From: Clostridium guangxiense
GTDB lineage: Bacteria > Bacillota > Clostridia > Clostridiales > Clostridiaceae
Length of the DNA stretch: 64,000 nucleotides
Direction: 5' to 3'
Assembly (NCBI RefSeq): GCF_021043395.1
Contig: NZ_JAJNKE010000003.1
Coordinates: 1 to 64,000, forward strand
Shown: in pieces, positions 56,921 through 64,000 of the stretch
How the letters are laid out: every line of letters starts with the position of its first letter
How positions within the stretch are numbered: the first letter of the stretch is position 1
Translations under genes and position numbers: made by a program
Notes under the pieces: generated by a model
What the model was told of the DNA's origin: nothing
Database searches by the model: none
The model's input: the letters and a program-made list of their open reading frames with translations, nothing else

Positions 56921-57904
56921 ATGAAAATATTGGCATATAGCCATAGGTCAGATGAGACAGAATATTTTAACAAATTTAAAGAAAAGTATAATGTAGATTT
57001 AACACTTACGGAGGAAGCACCAAATTTAGAAACTGTAAATTTGGCAAAGGGGTTTGATGCTTTAAGTATTATAACTACACCTATTAATGCTGAATTAATG
57101 CAAAAATTTTATGAAATTGGGGTTAAATTCATATCAACAAGAACAATAGGATACGATCATATTGATATTAAGAAAGCTAAGGAATTGGGGATGCATATTG
57201 GAAATGTTACATATTCTCCAAGGAGTGTTGCTGATTACACCACTATGCTTATTCTTATGGCTACAAGAAAAATGAAACCTATTATGGAGAGAAGTAGAGT
57301 ACAGGATTATTCTTTAATAGGCGTTCAAGGCAAAGAATTACATAATTTAACTATAGGGGTTATTGGAACAGGAAGAATTGGACAAACTGTAATTAAAAAT
57401 TTAAGTGGATTTGATTGTAAAATAATAGCTTACGACATATATGAAAACGAAAAAATGAAGAAATATGTGGATTATGTTTCTTTAGATGAATTGTTTAAAA
57501 ATAGCGATGTTATTACTATGCATGCCCCAGCAACAGAGGATAATTATCATCTTATAAATAAAGAGTCAATAAAGAAAATGAAAGATAGTGTATTTATTAT
57601 AAATACAGCTAGAGGTTCACTTATAAATACAGATGATTTTATCGATGCCATTGAAAGTAAAAAGATTGGTGGTGCAGCTTTAGATGTTATTGAGCATGAA
57701 ACAAATCTTTATTATAATGATTTAAAATGCGAGATACTTGACAACAGACAGCTTGCGATTTTGAAATCTTATCCTAATGTAATTGTCACTCCACATACTG
57801 CATTTTATACAGATCAGGCAGTAAGTGATATGGTAGAAAACTCTATACTAAGTTGTATTTCATTTATTGAGGGTAAAGAAAACCCTTGGGAAATAAGGTA
57901 TTAG
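56921..57904 (+). CDS. D-isomer-specific 2-hydroxyacid dehydrogenase (D-lactate dehydrogenase/VanH type)
   Basis: 327 residues. The NAD-binding loop is GVIGTGRIGQTVIKNL. The catalytic Arg is in NTARGSLI, the Glu in DVIEHE and the His in VTPHTAFYTDQAV. The segment STRTIGYDHIDIKKAKELG is typical of D-LdhA/VanH-like and phenyllactate dehydrogenases. It interconverts a 2-oxoacid and the D-hydroxyacid with NADH; lactate or an aromatic hydroxyacid are both possible. No vanA or vanX is near, so a glycopeptide-resistance role is not supported. Monocistronic, with an AAGGGGGC ribosome site. Confidence 0.88.
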   Translation: MKILAYSHRSDETEYFNKFKEKYNVDLTLTEEAPNLETVNLAKGFDALSIITTPINAELMQKFYEIGVKFISTRTIGYDHIDIKKAKELGMHIGNVTYSPRSVADYTTMLILMATRKMKPIMERSRVQDYSLIGVQGKELHNLTIGVIGTGRIGQTVIKNLSGFDCKIIAYDIYENEKMKKYVDYVSLDELFKNSDVITMHAPATEDNYHLINKESIKKMKDSVFIINTARGSLINTDDFIDAIESKKIGGAALDVIEHETNLYYNDLKCEILDNRQLAILKSYPNVIVTPHTAFYTDQAVSDMVENSILSCISFIEGKENPWEIRY

Positions 57905-57975
57905 CATATTGTATAGATAGACAATGTGGAATTTGAAATTTACAATTTTTGAGTTCTGGGTTGTTTATCCAATAT

Positions 57976-58087
57976 AAAAGAGGCTGTTGCACTGAATATA
58001 AAAAATTGCGAACTAATTAAAGTGAAGGGTTTTAACTTCACTATTATGATTGCTTCGAAATTTTTTTAGTGCGACAGCCTCTTTTTA
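57976..58087 (+). terminator. Large two-layer hairpin after the dehydrogenase gene
   Basis: AAAAGAGGCTGTTGCACT (57976-57993) pairs with AGTGCGACAGCCTCTTTT (58068-58085), 17 of 18 plus a wobble, then T. Within it AGTGAAG...CTTCACT (58021-58042) forms a second stem whose AGTGAAGGGTTTTAACT sequence also occurs in the 35.7-kb repeat. The outer stem works as a bidirectional terminator; the shared inner part suggests a repeat origin. Upstream, 57911-57975 also shows traces of the AGATAGACAA arm. Confidence 0.7.
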
Positions 58088-58307
58088 GTTATGCTTATAT
58101 GCTTTTATTTACATATTAGGATACCTTTGTTACAAGAATACATAAATGTCGGTTTATATTTGTCCAGTTTAAACATGGAAGTTTTATTAACAATATGATA
58201 AATTATATATGACATTAGTAATAAAATATTAAACATATGAATAAAATTATAAATAATCGTTAAAAAATAGTTCGTAAATTTATAAAAATGTAAAAGGAGT
58301 GCTTTGG
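58088..58307. promoter_or_regulatory. Upstream region of the putrescine genes
   Basis: 220 bp of very AT-rich DNA before the aldehyde dehydrogenase. I see several TATATA/TATAAT-like boxes but no -35/-10 pair good enough to choose, no sigma-54 site and no recognised riboswitch. The operon promoter must be here. Confidence 0.35.
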
Positions 58308-59783
58308 ATGGAAAATGTTTTAAGAATGTACATTGGCGGAGAATGGAAGATTTCAGCAAGTGGTCAAACAAGAAATATAATAAATCCAGCAAATGGAGAA
58401 ATTATAGCTGTGGCTACAGAAGGAAATAAAGATGATGTAAAATTAGCAGTAAAGGCAGCAAAGAAAGCTTTTTATGATGATGGATGGATGGATACATCAG
58501 CAGTAGAAAGAGCAAGATTATTATTTGAGGTGGCAGATATAATAGAAAAAAGATCAGAGGAACTTGCGTACTTAGAAACTATTGATAATGGTAAAGCGTT
58601 AAGGGAAACAAAATGTGATTTAAGTGATTCTGCTGCTTGTCTTAGGTATTCTGCAGGACTTACTACAAAACCACATGGTATGACTTATGAAGTTCCAGAT
58701 GATGTGCAAGCGATGGTTGTAAGGGAGCCTATAGGTGTTTGTGGAATGATAGTTCCATGGAATTATCCACTTTTGATGTCAATATGGAAAATTGCTCCTG
58801 CACTTGCAGCTGGCAATACAATTGTTTTTAAGCCTTCAGAACTGACACCGTTATCTGCTATTAAACTTTTTGAAATATTTGAAGAAGTGGGTTTCCCAAA
58901 AGGTGTAGTTAATTTGGTCTTAGGAGCAGGAGAAACAGTTGGTCATGAAATAGCAGTAAATATGGAAGTGGATAAGGTTGCATTTACAGGTGGCACATCT
59001 ACAGGAAGAAGCATAATGAAAGCGGCTAGTTCGAATATAAAAAATATTTCTCTTGAACTTGGAGGAAAATCACCAAATATAGTTTTTGATGATGCTGATT
59101 TTGAAACAGCAGTTGATTATGCACTGTTTGCTATATTTTGTAATCAAGGGCAGGTTTGTTCCGCTGGTTCGAGGCTTATTTTACAAGAAGGCATTTATAA
59201 TAGATTCATAGAAAGACTTGTAGCTAGAGCTAAAAGAATAAAAATAGGTAAGGGTACAGAAGAAGGAGTTGAAATGGGACCTTTAATTTCAGAAGAGCAT
59301 ATGAATAAGGTGCTTAAGTATATTGAATATGGTAAGGAGGAAGGAGCTAAATTAGTTTGCGGTGGAAATAGAATTCTCACAGATGAACTTAAAAATGGGT
59401 ATTTTGTTGAGCCTACTATATTTATAGATACTACACCAGATATGAAAATTGTTAGAGAGGAAATTTTTGGACCGGTTTTAGCAGTACAAAAATTTAAAGA
59501 TGAAAAAGAAGCTGTATATCTTGCTAACAATACACCTTATGGTCTTGCAGGAGGAGTTTTTACAAATGATATTGCAAAAGCTCATAGAGTTATAAAGAAA
59601 TTGCGCGCTGGAATAACGTGGATAAACACATATAATCCAACATATAATGAGGCACCTTGGGGTGGATATAAACAAAGCGGTATTGGAAGGGAGCTGGGTG
59701 TGTTTGGATATGAAGAATATACAGAGGTTAAACAAATAAATATTAATTTAGATGTTAAGCCTATAAATTGGTTTAAAGAATAA
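58308..59783 (+). CDS. NAD-dependent aldehyde dehydrogenase (gamma-aminobutyraldehyde / betaine aldehyde type)
   Basis: About 491 residues. Catalytic Cys284 (NQGQVCSAGSR), general base Glu250 (LELGGKSPNIVFDDADF), the PWNYPLLMSIWKIAPALAAGN oxyanion region and EIFGPVLAVQKF are all present. Resemblance is to the betaine-aldehyde/aminobutyraldehyde branch (ending WGGYKQSGIGRELGVFG). Being followed by potDABC and a putrescine aminotransferase, it most likely oxidises 4-aminobutyraldehyde to GABA, the role of PatD in E. coli. The ATG at 58308 is 8 nt after AAAGGAG; GTG 58299 overlaps that site. Confidence 0.88.
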   Translation: MENVLRMYIGGEWKISASGQTRNIINPANGEIIAVATEGNKDDVKLAVKAAKKAFYDDGWMDTSAVERARLLFEVADIIEKRSEELAYLETIDNGKALRETKCDLSDSAACLRYSAGLTTKPHGMTYEVPDDVQAMVVREPIGVCGMIVPWNYPLLMSIWKIAPALAAGNTIVFKPSELTPLSAIKLFEIFEEVGFPKGVVNLVLGAGETVGHEIAVNMEVDKVAFTGGTSTGRSIMKAASSNIKNISLELGGKSPNIVFDDADFETAVDYALFAIFCNQGQVCSAGSRLILQEGIYNRFIERLVARAKRIKIGKGTEEGVEMGPLISEEHMNKVLKYIEYGKEEGAKLVCGGNRILTDELKNGYFVEPTIFIDTTPDMKIVREEIFGPVLAVQKFKDEKEAVYLANNTPYGLAGGVFTNDIAKAHRVIKKLRAGITWINTYNPTYNEAPWGGYKQSGIGRELGVFGYEEYTEVKQININLDVKPINWFKE

Positions 59784-59889
59784 AACTTTAATAATTCTTG
59801 TCGGATTTGGCGCTGTTTTGTATAAGCTGTATTTTGAAGATAAAATAGCAGATGCAAATGAAAAGGATAAAATTGAAATGATAAGTTAA
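59767..59889 (+). other. Possible small membrane peptide without a normal start codon
   Basis: A frame overlapping the last 17 bp of the aldehyde dehydrogenase gene and ending at TAA 59887-59889 reads like a real small membrane protein: one hydrophobic helix (LIILVGFGAVLYKLYF) then a charged tail (EDKIADANEKDKIEMIS). It has no ATG, GTG or TTG in frame before the helix, and a stop at 59764-59766 limits it. It may use a rare start such as ATT, be a leftover of a larger gene, or be chance. Confidence 0.25.
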
Positions 59890-59909
59890 AGTTAGGAGGG
59901 ATATTGAAA

Positions 59910-60980
59910 ATGAAATATAAGACAATAAAGAGATTTGTAAGTATATCTTTAGCAACTATTATCATAGTAGCTGTGTTAACAGGGTGCAGTAGTTCAAGTA
60001 CTGCAAATTCTAATTCTGGAGGTGGAACACTTAACGTTTTTAACTGGACAGAATATTTACCTAAATCAGTAATCAATGAATTTCAAAAAAAATATAACAT
60101 TAAAGTTAACTATACAACTTATTCATCAAATGAAGAAATGCTTGCTAAAATTCAGGCAAGTGGAGGTCAATATGATATAGCAGTTGCAAGTGATTATATG
60201 GTTGATATTATGAAAAAACAAGATTTACTTGAGAAGGTTGATAAGGATAAGGTGACTAATTTAAAAAATATAGGAACTCAATATAAAAATTTATCCTTTG
60301 ATCCTAAAAATGAATATAGTGTTCCGTACTTATGTGGGAATGTAGTTACAGTTGTAAATACTAAGAAGTTTCCTCAAGGTATAAGCAGCTATAGTGATCT
60401 TTGGAATAGTAAATTTAAAGGCTCTATGGTGGTTTTAAATGATGAAAGAGCACTTATAGGTATGACGCTTAAAAAACTTGGATACTCGTTTAATGAAACA
60501 AATAAAAGTAGGCTTGATGAGGCGAAAAGTGAGCTTCAAAAGTTAAAACCAAATATAAAGATATTTGACAGCGATAGTCCTAAAACGGCATTAATTAATG
60601 GAGAGGCATCTGTCGGATATTGCTGGACAGCAGAAGCTTATTTAGCAGAAAAGGACAATAAGGATCTTAAAACATTTTTTCCAAAGGAGGGTATGTATGC
60701 TTTTGAAGATAATTTTGTAATTCCCAAAGGTGCAAAACATAAGGAAAATGCAGAGTTATTCATAAATTTTGTACTGCAGCCGCAGGTAAGCGCAGAAATA
60801 TCAAAGGCATATCCATATACTAATCCAAATGAGGCGGCACGTAAGTATATTGGAAATGAGTATTTAAATAATAAAACCCTTTACCCAGATAAGGATGTTT
60901 CTGCTAAGGATGAGCACATAAAGGATGTAGGTGATACTACAAAAATATATGATTCTATATGGACACAATTTAAACAGTAA
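59910..60980 (+). CDS. potD: Spermidine/putrescine ABC transporter substrate-binding lipoprotein
   Basis: About 356 residues. The signal peptide ends in a lipobox (VLTGC; Cys about residue 26), so it is anchored on the outer face of the membrane. PotD/PotF features: [81 protein letters not shown] and [17 protein letters not shown]. It captures polyamines for PotABC. ATG 59910 lies 9 nt after TAGGAGGG. Confidence 0.93.
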   Translation: MKYKTIKRFVSISLATIIIVAVLTGCSSSSTANSNSGGGTLNVFNWTEYLPKSVINEFQKKYNIKVNYTTYSSNEEMLAKIQASGGQYDIAVASDYMVDIMKKQDLLEKVDKDKVTNLKNIGTQYKNLSFDPKNEYSVPYLCGNVVTVVNTKKFPQGISSYSDLWNSKFKGSMVVLNDERALIGMTLKKLGYSFNETNKSRLDEAKSELQKLKPNIKIFDSDSPKTALINGEASVGYCWTAEAYLAEKDNKDLKTFFPKEGMYAFEDNFVIPKGAKHKENAELFINFVLQPQVSAEISKAYPYTNPNEAARKYIGNEYLNNKTLYPDKDVSAKDEHIKDVGDTTKIYDSIWTQFKQ

Positions 60981-60997
60981 AAAAGGAGGCAAGTATT

Positions 60998-62083
60998 ATG
61001 GAATATATGATTCAACTCTTAAATGTTGTGAAGGCATTTTCGTCTCAAAAAGCAGTTGACAATATAAGTGCAAGTATAACAAAAGGCGAATTTTTAACTC
61101 TTCTTGGGCCAAGTGGATGTGGAAAAACAACCACTCTTAGGATGATCGCTGGATTTGAGGAACCTACATCAGGCAAAATATTACTTGATGGAGAAGATGT
61201 TTCAAATAAAAATCCATACGAGAGAGATGTAAATACAGTATTTCAAAATTATGCACTTTTCCCTCACATGAATATATTTGACAATATAGCCTTTGGGCTT
61301 AAAATAAAAAAGTTTTCAAAAGAAAAAATAAGAGAAAAAGTTATAGAAGTTTTAAAGCTTGTCGAGCTTAACGGCTTTGAAAAAAGATATCCTAATAAAC
61401 TAAGTGGAGGACAGAAGCAAAGAATTGCTATTGCAAGGGCTATTGTAAATAATCCTAAGGTTTTACTTTTGGATGAACCCCTTGGAGCGTTGGATCTAAA
61501 ACTTAGAAAGCAGATGCAATTTGAACTAAAGCATCTTCAAAGAAAACTTGGAATTACATTTATATATGTAACTCATGATCAAGAAGAAGCTCTTACTATG
61601 TCAGATAGAATTGCTGTAATGAATAACGGCAAAATCGAACAGATAGGGACTCCAGATGAGATTTATGAAAGGCCAAAAACAAAGTTTGTTGCCGATTTTA
61701 TAGGGGACACAAATATATTTGCAGGAAGGGTTAAAGAAAACAATGGCATAGAAGCACGAGCTTTGATAGGTGATAGTGAAATAGTAAAGATTGTAGACAA
61801 AAAAGAAAGTATAGCTAAGCTTAAAAAGGATAATTCTGTTTATATTGCTGTAAGACCTGAAAGAATAAAATTAAGCTATGATAAAAATGAATTTGACAAT
61901 GTTATGGCAGGAAAAATAAAAGAAAGAATATTTGTTGGGGCTCTAAATAGAACCGTTGTTACATTAAACAGTGGAAGAGAAATTATAGTAAATGAACCAG
62001 CAGCAGATACTTTCAAAATTGAAAAGGGTAAAAAAGAAATTTTTGTTTGCTGGAAATCTGAAGATGGGGTGGTGATAAGTTAA
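60998..62083 (+). CDS. potA: Spermidine/putrescine ABC transporter ATPase
   Basis: 361 residues. Walker [23 protein letters not shown]-loop [12 protein letters not shown], signature [15 protein letters not shown], Walker [20 protein letters not shown], switch His in [14 protein letters not shown], and a C-terminal TOBE regulatory domain (from about residue 280). This is the MalK/PotA class of importer ATPases. Ribosome site AAAAGGAGGC. Overlaps potB by one base (TAATG). Confidence 0.95.
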   Translation: MEYMIQLLNVVKAFSSQKAVDNISASITKGEFLTLLGPSGCGKTTTLRMIAGFEEPTSGKILLDGEDVSNKNPYERDVNTVFQNYALFPHMNIFDNIAFGLKIKKFSKEKIREKVIEVLKLVELNGFEKRYPNKLSGGQKQRIAIARAIVNNPKVLLLDEPLGALDLKLRKQMQFELKHLQRKLGITFIYVTHDQEEALTMSDRIAVMNNGKIEQIGTPDEIYERPKTKFVADFIGDTNIFAGRVKENNGIEARALIGDSEIVKIVDKKESIAKLKKDNSVYIAVRPERIKLSYDKNEFDNVMAGKIKERIFVGALNRTVVTLNSGREIIVNEPAADTFKIEKGKKEIFVCWKSEDGVVIS

Positions 62084-62982
62084 TGGATAAAGCAATTTCA
62101 AAGAGAACCATTTATGTTAAAGAAAAAAGTGTAAAAAGGAAAAAGAAATATGGACATATATTTACTATATCACCTGTAATGTTCTGGATGCTTATGTTAG
62201 TTGCTGTTCCACTTATTATAGTTTTAATTATGGGGTTTTTGACAAGGGGAAGCTATGGTCAAATTGAATATAAATTTACGCTTGAAAATTATAAGACTTT
62301 AGTGCAGCCAATGTATATTAAAATATTGATGTATTCACTTTGGATTTCATTCTTAACCACATCAATATGTCTTGTTTTAGGATATCCATTTGCGTATTTT
62401 GTGGCGACTTTACCTAAAAAATATAAAATGATTATGTTTATACTTATTATGATACCATTTTGGACAAATTCTTTAGTAAGAACCTATGCATGGATTGTTA
62501 TATTAAGAACTACTGGAGTTATAAATTCATACTTAACTGGTTTGGGCATTATAAAAAATCCACTTCAGATGCTTTACACTAATGGTTCAGTACTTCTTGG
62601 ACTTATATACACGTTATTTCCGTTCATGGTTCTTCCTTTGTATACTTCCATTGATAATATAGATAAAAGTTATATAGAAGCATCAAGTGATCTTGGCGCA
62701 TACCCAGTTCAGACATTCTTAAGGGTGATTTTACCACTTACACTTCCGGGAATATCAGCAGGCTGCTTACTTGTTTTTATACCAGCTTTAGGATTATTTT
62801 TTATTCCAGATCTTCTTGGGGGAAGTAAGGTAATGCTTATAAGTAATTTAATACAAAATCAATTTTTGACAGCTAGAAATTGGCCTTTTGGTTCTGCTAT
62901 TTCAATATTCCTTATAGCTATAACTGTATTATTTATAGTGATTTACTTTAAAAAAGGCAGTAAAAAATTGGAGGTGTTTTAG
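62083..62982 (+). CDS. potB: Spermidine/putrescine ABC transporter permease 1
   Basis: 299 residues, six helices. After a basic cytoplasmic start, the VMFWMLMLVAVPLIIVLIMGF helix and the large first outside loop follow; MIPFWTNSLVRTYAWIVILR and the EAA motif EASSDLGAYPVQTFLRVILPLTLPGISAG are typical PotB. One-base overlap with potA and adjacency to potC show tight coupling. Confidence 0.93.
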   Translation: MDKAISKRTIYVKEKSVKRKKKYGHIFTISPVMFWMLMLVAVPLIIVLIMGFLTRGSYGQIEYKFTLENYKTLVQPMYIKILMYSLWISFLTTSICLVLGYPFAYFVATLPKKYKMIMFILIMIPFWTNSLVRTYAWIVILRTTGVINSYLTGLGIIKNPLQMLYTNGSVLLGLIYTLFPFMVLPLYTSIDNIDKSYIEASSDLGAYPVQTFLRVILPLTLPGISAGCLLVFIPALGLFFIPDLLGGSKVMLISNLIQNQFLTARNWPFGSAISIFLIAITVLFIVIYFKKGSKKLEVF

Positions 62983-63771
62983 ATGAAAAGGAATAAAGTG
63001 AAAAAAAGTATTTTAGCTTCATATTCTTTTCTTATCTATTTGGTTTTATATGCTCCAATAATAATTCTTATAGTATATTCTTTTAATGATTCTAAGGTTA
63101 ATGCGGTGTGGAAGGGATTTACAATGAAGTGGTATTATCAGCTTGCTAGTGATGGAGATATACTTATTGCACTTAAAAATAGTCTTTTGGTAGCATTTGC
63201 AAGTACACTTATATCTACAACTATAGGTACTCTTGCGGCAGTAGGAATGTATAAATATAAGTTTAAAGGAAAAACGGCTTTAGATGGTCTTTTGTATGTG
63301 CCAATAATAATACCTGAAATTGTAATGGGAATTTCGCTTTTAGTGTTTTTTTCTCAAGCTAAAATAACTCTTGGAATTATAACACTTATACTTGCACATG
63401 TAACCTTTAGTATATCTTATGTAGTTGTCGTTGTAAGAGCAAAATTAAGTGGATTTGACAGTTCTCTTGAGGATGCGGCAATGGATCTTTATGCAAATGA
63501 ATTTCAAACTTTTTCTAAGATTACACTGCCAATAATACTACCAGGAATAGCGGCAGGTGCTCTTATGGCAATTACTCTTTCTCTTGATGATGTAATAATA
63601 AGCTTTTTTGTTTCGGGACCAAGTTACGAAACCTTGCCATTAAAAATATATTCAATGGTAAGAGTAGGGGTTACACCAGAAATAAATGCGCTGTCAACTG
63701 TGATGATAGTGATAACATTAAGTGTTGCTATTATTTCAGAATTGCTTCAATTAAAATTAAATAAAAATTAA
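62983..63771 (+). CDS. potC: Spermidine/putrescine ABC transporter permease 2
   Basis: 262 residues, six helices. Family features: FLIYLVLYAPIIILIVYSFND near the start, IIIPEIVMGISLLVFF, and the EAA motif EDAAMDLYANEFQTFSKITLPIILPGIAAG, then LSLDDVIISFFVSGP. It begins right after the potB stop (TAG ATG), with GGAGGTG within the potB end. Completes the importer. Confidence 0.93.
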   Translation: MKRNKVKKSILASYSFLIYLVLYAPIIILIVYSFNDSKVNAVWKGFTMKWYYQLASDGDILIALKNSLLVAFASTLISTTIGTLAAVGMYKYKFKGKTALDGLLYVPIIIPEIVMGISLLVFFSQAKITLGIITLILAHVTFSISYVVVVVRAKLSGFDSSLEDAAMDLYANEFQTFSKITLPIILPGIAAGALMAITLSLDDVIISFFVSGPSYETLPLKIYSMVRVGVTPEINALSTVMIVITLSVAIISELLQLKLNKN

Positions 63772-63784
63772 GGAGTGTGGTTTT

Positions 63785-64000
63785 ATGATAAGCAACAATG
63801 CTGAAATTATGGAAGAAGACTTAAAAAATAAGTATCAGCTAGAAGAGGAGGATGAGGATTCTTTAATTGAATATACTCATAAGGTATTGAATTTTATATC
63901 CAAGGACAAACTAGATGAAAATGACAGAAAATTCATAATAAAGGAAACAGTTGATGATTTTAGAAACTTTGTTAATCCTGGTTTTCTTGAGTATAGAAAA
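63785..64000 (+). CDS. patA: Putrescine aminotransferase, N-terminal 72 codons (cut by window end)
   Basis: The frame from ATG 63785 is open to the end of the window. After a variable acidic start, the sequence reaches FVNPGFLEYRK, which equals the N-terminal signature of E. coli PatA (HVNPGFLEYRK), a PLP enzyme that transfers an amino group from putrescine to 2-oxoglutarate, giving 4-aminobutyraldehyde. The PLP lysine lies beyond the window. AAGGAGTG (63770-63777) is the ribosome site; potC ends 13 bp before. The product is exactly the substrate expected for the aldehyde dehydrogenase at the front of the operon, which supports both calls. Confidence 0.75.
   Translation, partial: MISNNAEIMEEDLKNKYQLEEEDEDSLIEYTHKVLNFISKDKLDENDRKFIIKETVDDFRNFVNPGFLEYRK

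Noticed and set aside
56921-57904. VanH-type dehydrogenase as part of a glycopeptide-resistance cluster
   Set aside because: Sequence is compatible with VanH-like enzymes, but no D-Ala-D-Lac ligase or VanX gene is near; ordinary D-lactate or aromatic hydroxyacid metabolism is more likely.
59582-60076. 164-codon minus-strand frame across the aldehyde dehydrogenase-potD junction
   Set aside because: Covers parts of two sound + strand genes, has no ribosome site and reads like low-complexity antisense.

Overview
The window is AT-rich DNA with Shine-Dalgarno sites before most genes, many coding regions running in one direction, a small spore protein gene (tlp) behind a near-perfect sigma-G promoter, a 2-oxoacid:ferredoxin oxidoreductase and a rubredoxin/flavodiiron module. 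Together these point to an anaerobic endospore-forming Firmicute, most likely Clostridium sensu lato. All confident genes but two small hypotheticals (near 14.5 and 36.0 kb) lie on the + strand. I saw no rRNA, tRNA or CRISPR array.

0-14.2 kb is a defence island. It begins with the end of an IS200/IS605-type transposase and its hairpin right end. A coupled McrB-like GTPase / DUF2357 nuclease pair (type IV, McrBC-like) follows, then a MutT-type NUDIX hydrolase and a small RQC-domain DNA-binding protein. A complete four-gene Wadjet cluster in the order jetD-jetA-jetB-jetC (best fit type II) closes the island. Its SMC-like JetC has unusual ATP-site residues. Short gene remnants and a 320-bp imperfect palindrome flank these genes.

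14.2-23.3 kb is mostly housekeeping: lrgA/lrgB, an unknown gene, cyclopropane fatty acid synthase, tlp, korA/korB, a membrane glycosyltransferase and a UPF0180 protein. 23.3-28.4 kb holds an oxygen-defence style module. A promoter carrying two copies of the same operator (TATAC-N7-GTATA) precedes a three-domain fusion (acyl-CoA dehydrogenase + EtfA FAD domain + rubredoxin), followed by an FprA flavodiiron protein. Next come a TetR regulator and a DUF6064 membrane protein, separated by a consensus promoter overlapped by a 40-bp perfect palindrome.

28.6-36.4 kb holds an ABC ATPase without a permease, a siroheme/tetrapyrrole operon (met8-like, hemC, cobA-hemD), and an XRE regulator + PLDc_N + ABC exporter operon resembling yxlEFG. 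An intergenic block of related palindromic repeats ends this part. 36.5-53.3 kb is a sugar and cell-wall recycling region: a ROK kinase, then murQ, a five-gene oligopeptide ABC transporter, an AmiE-like serine hydrolase, nagZ, a murK-like kinase, a GNAT protein, a NamZ-like exo-muramidase, a class A beta-lactamase-like protein, a MurR/RpiR regulator and an L-Ala-D/L-Glu epimerase. The enzymes show no signal peptides, so the set looks like intracellular breakdown of imported muropeptides without a PTS transporter.

53.4-56.8 kb is a two-component system plus ABC-2 exporter of the bacitracin/lantibiotic self-protection type. 56.9-64 kb holds a D-2-hydroxyacid dehydrogenase and a putative putrescine operon: an aldehyde dehydrogenase, potD-potA-potB-potC, and the first 72 codons of a putrescine aminotransferase cut by the window end.
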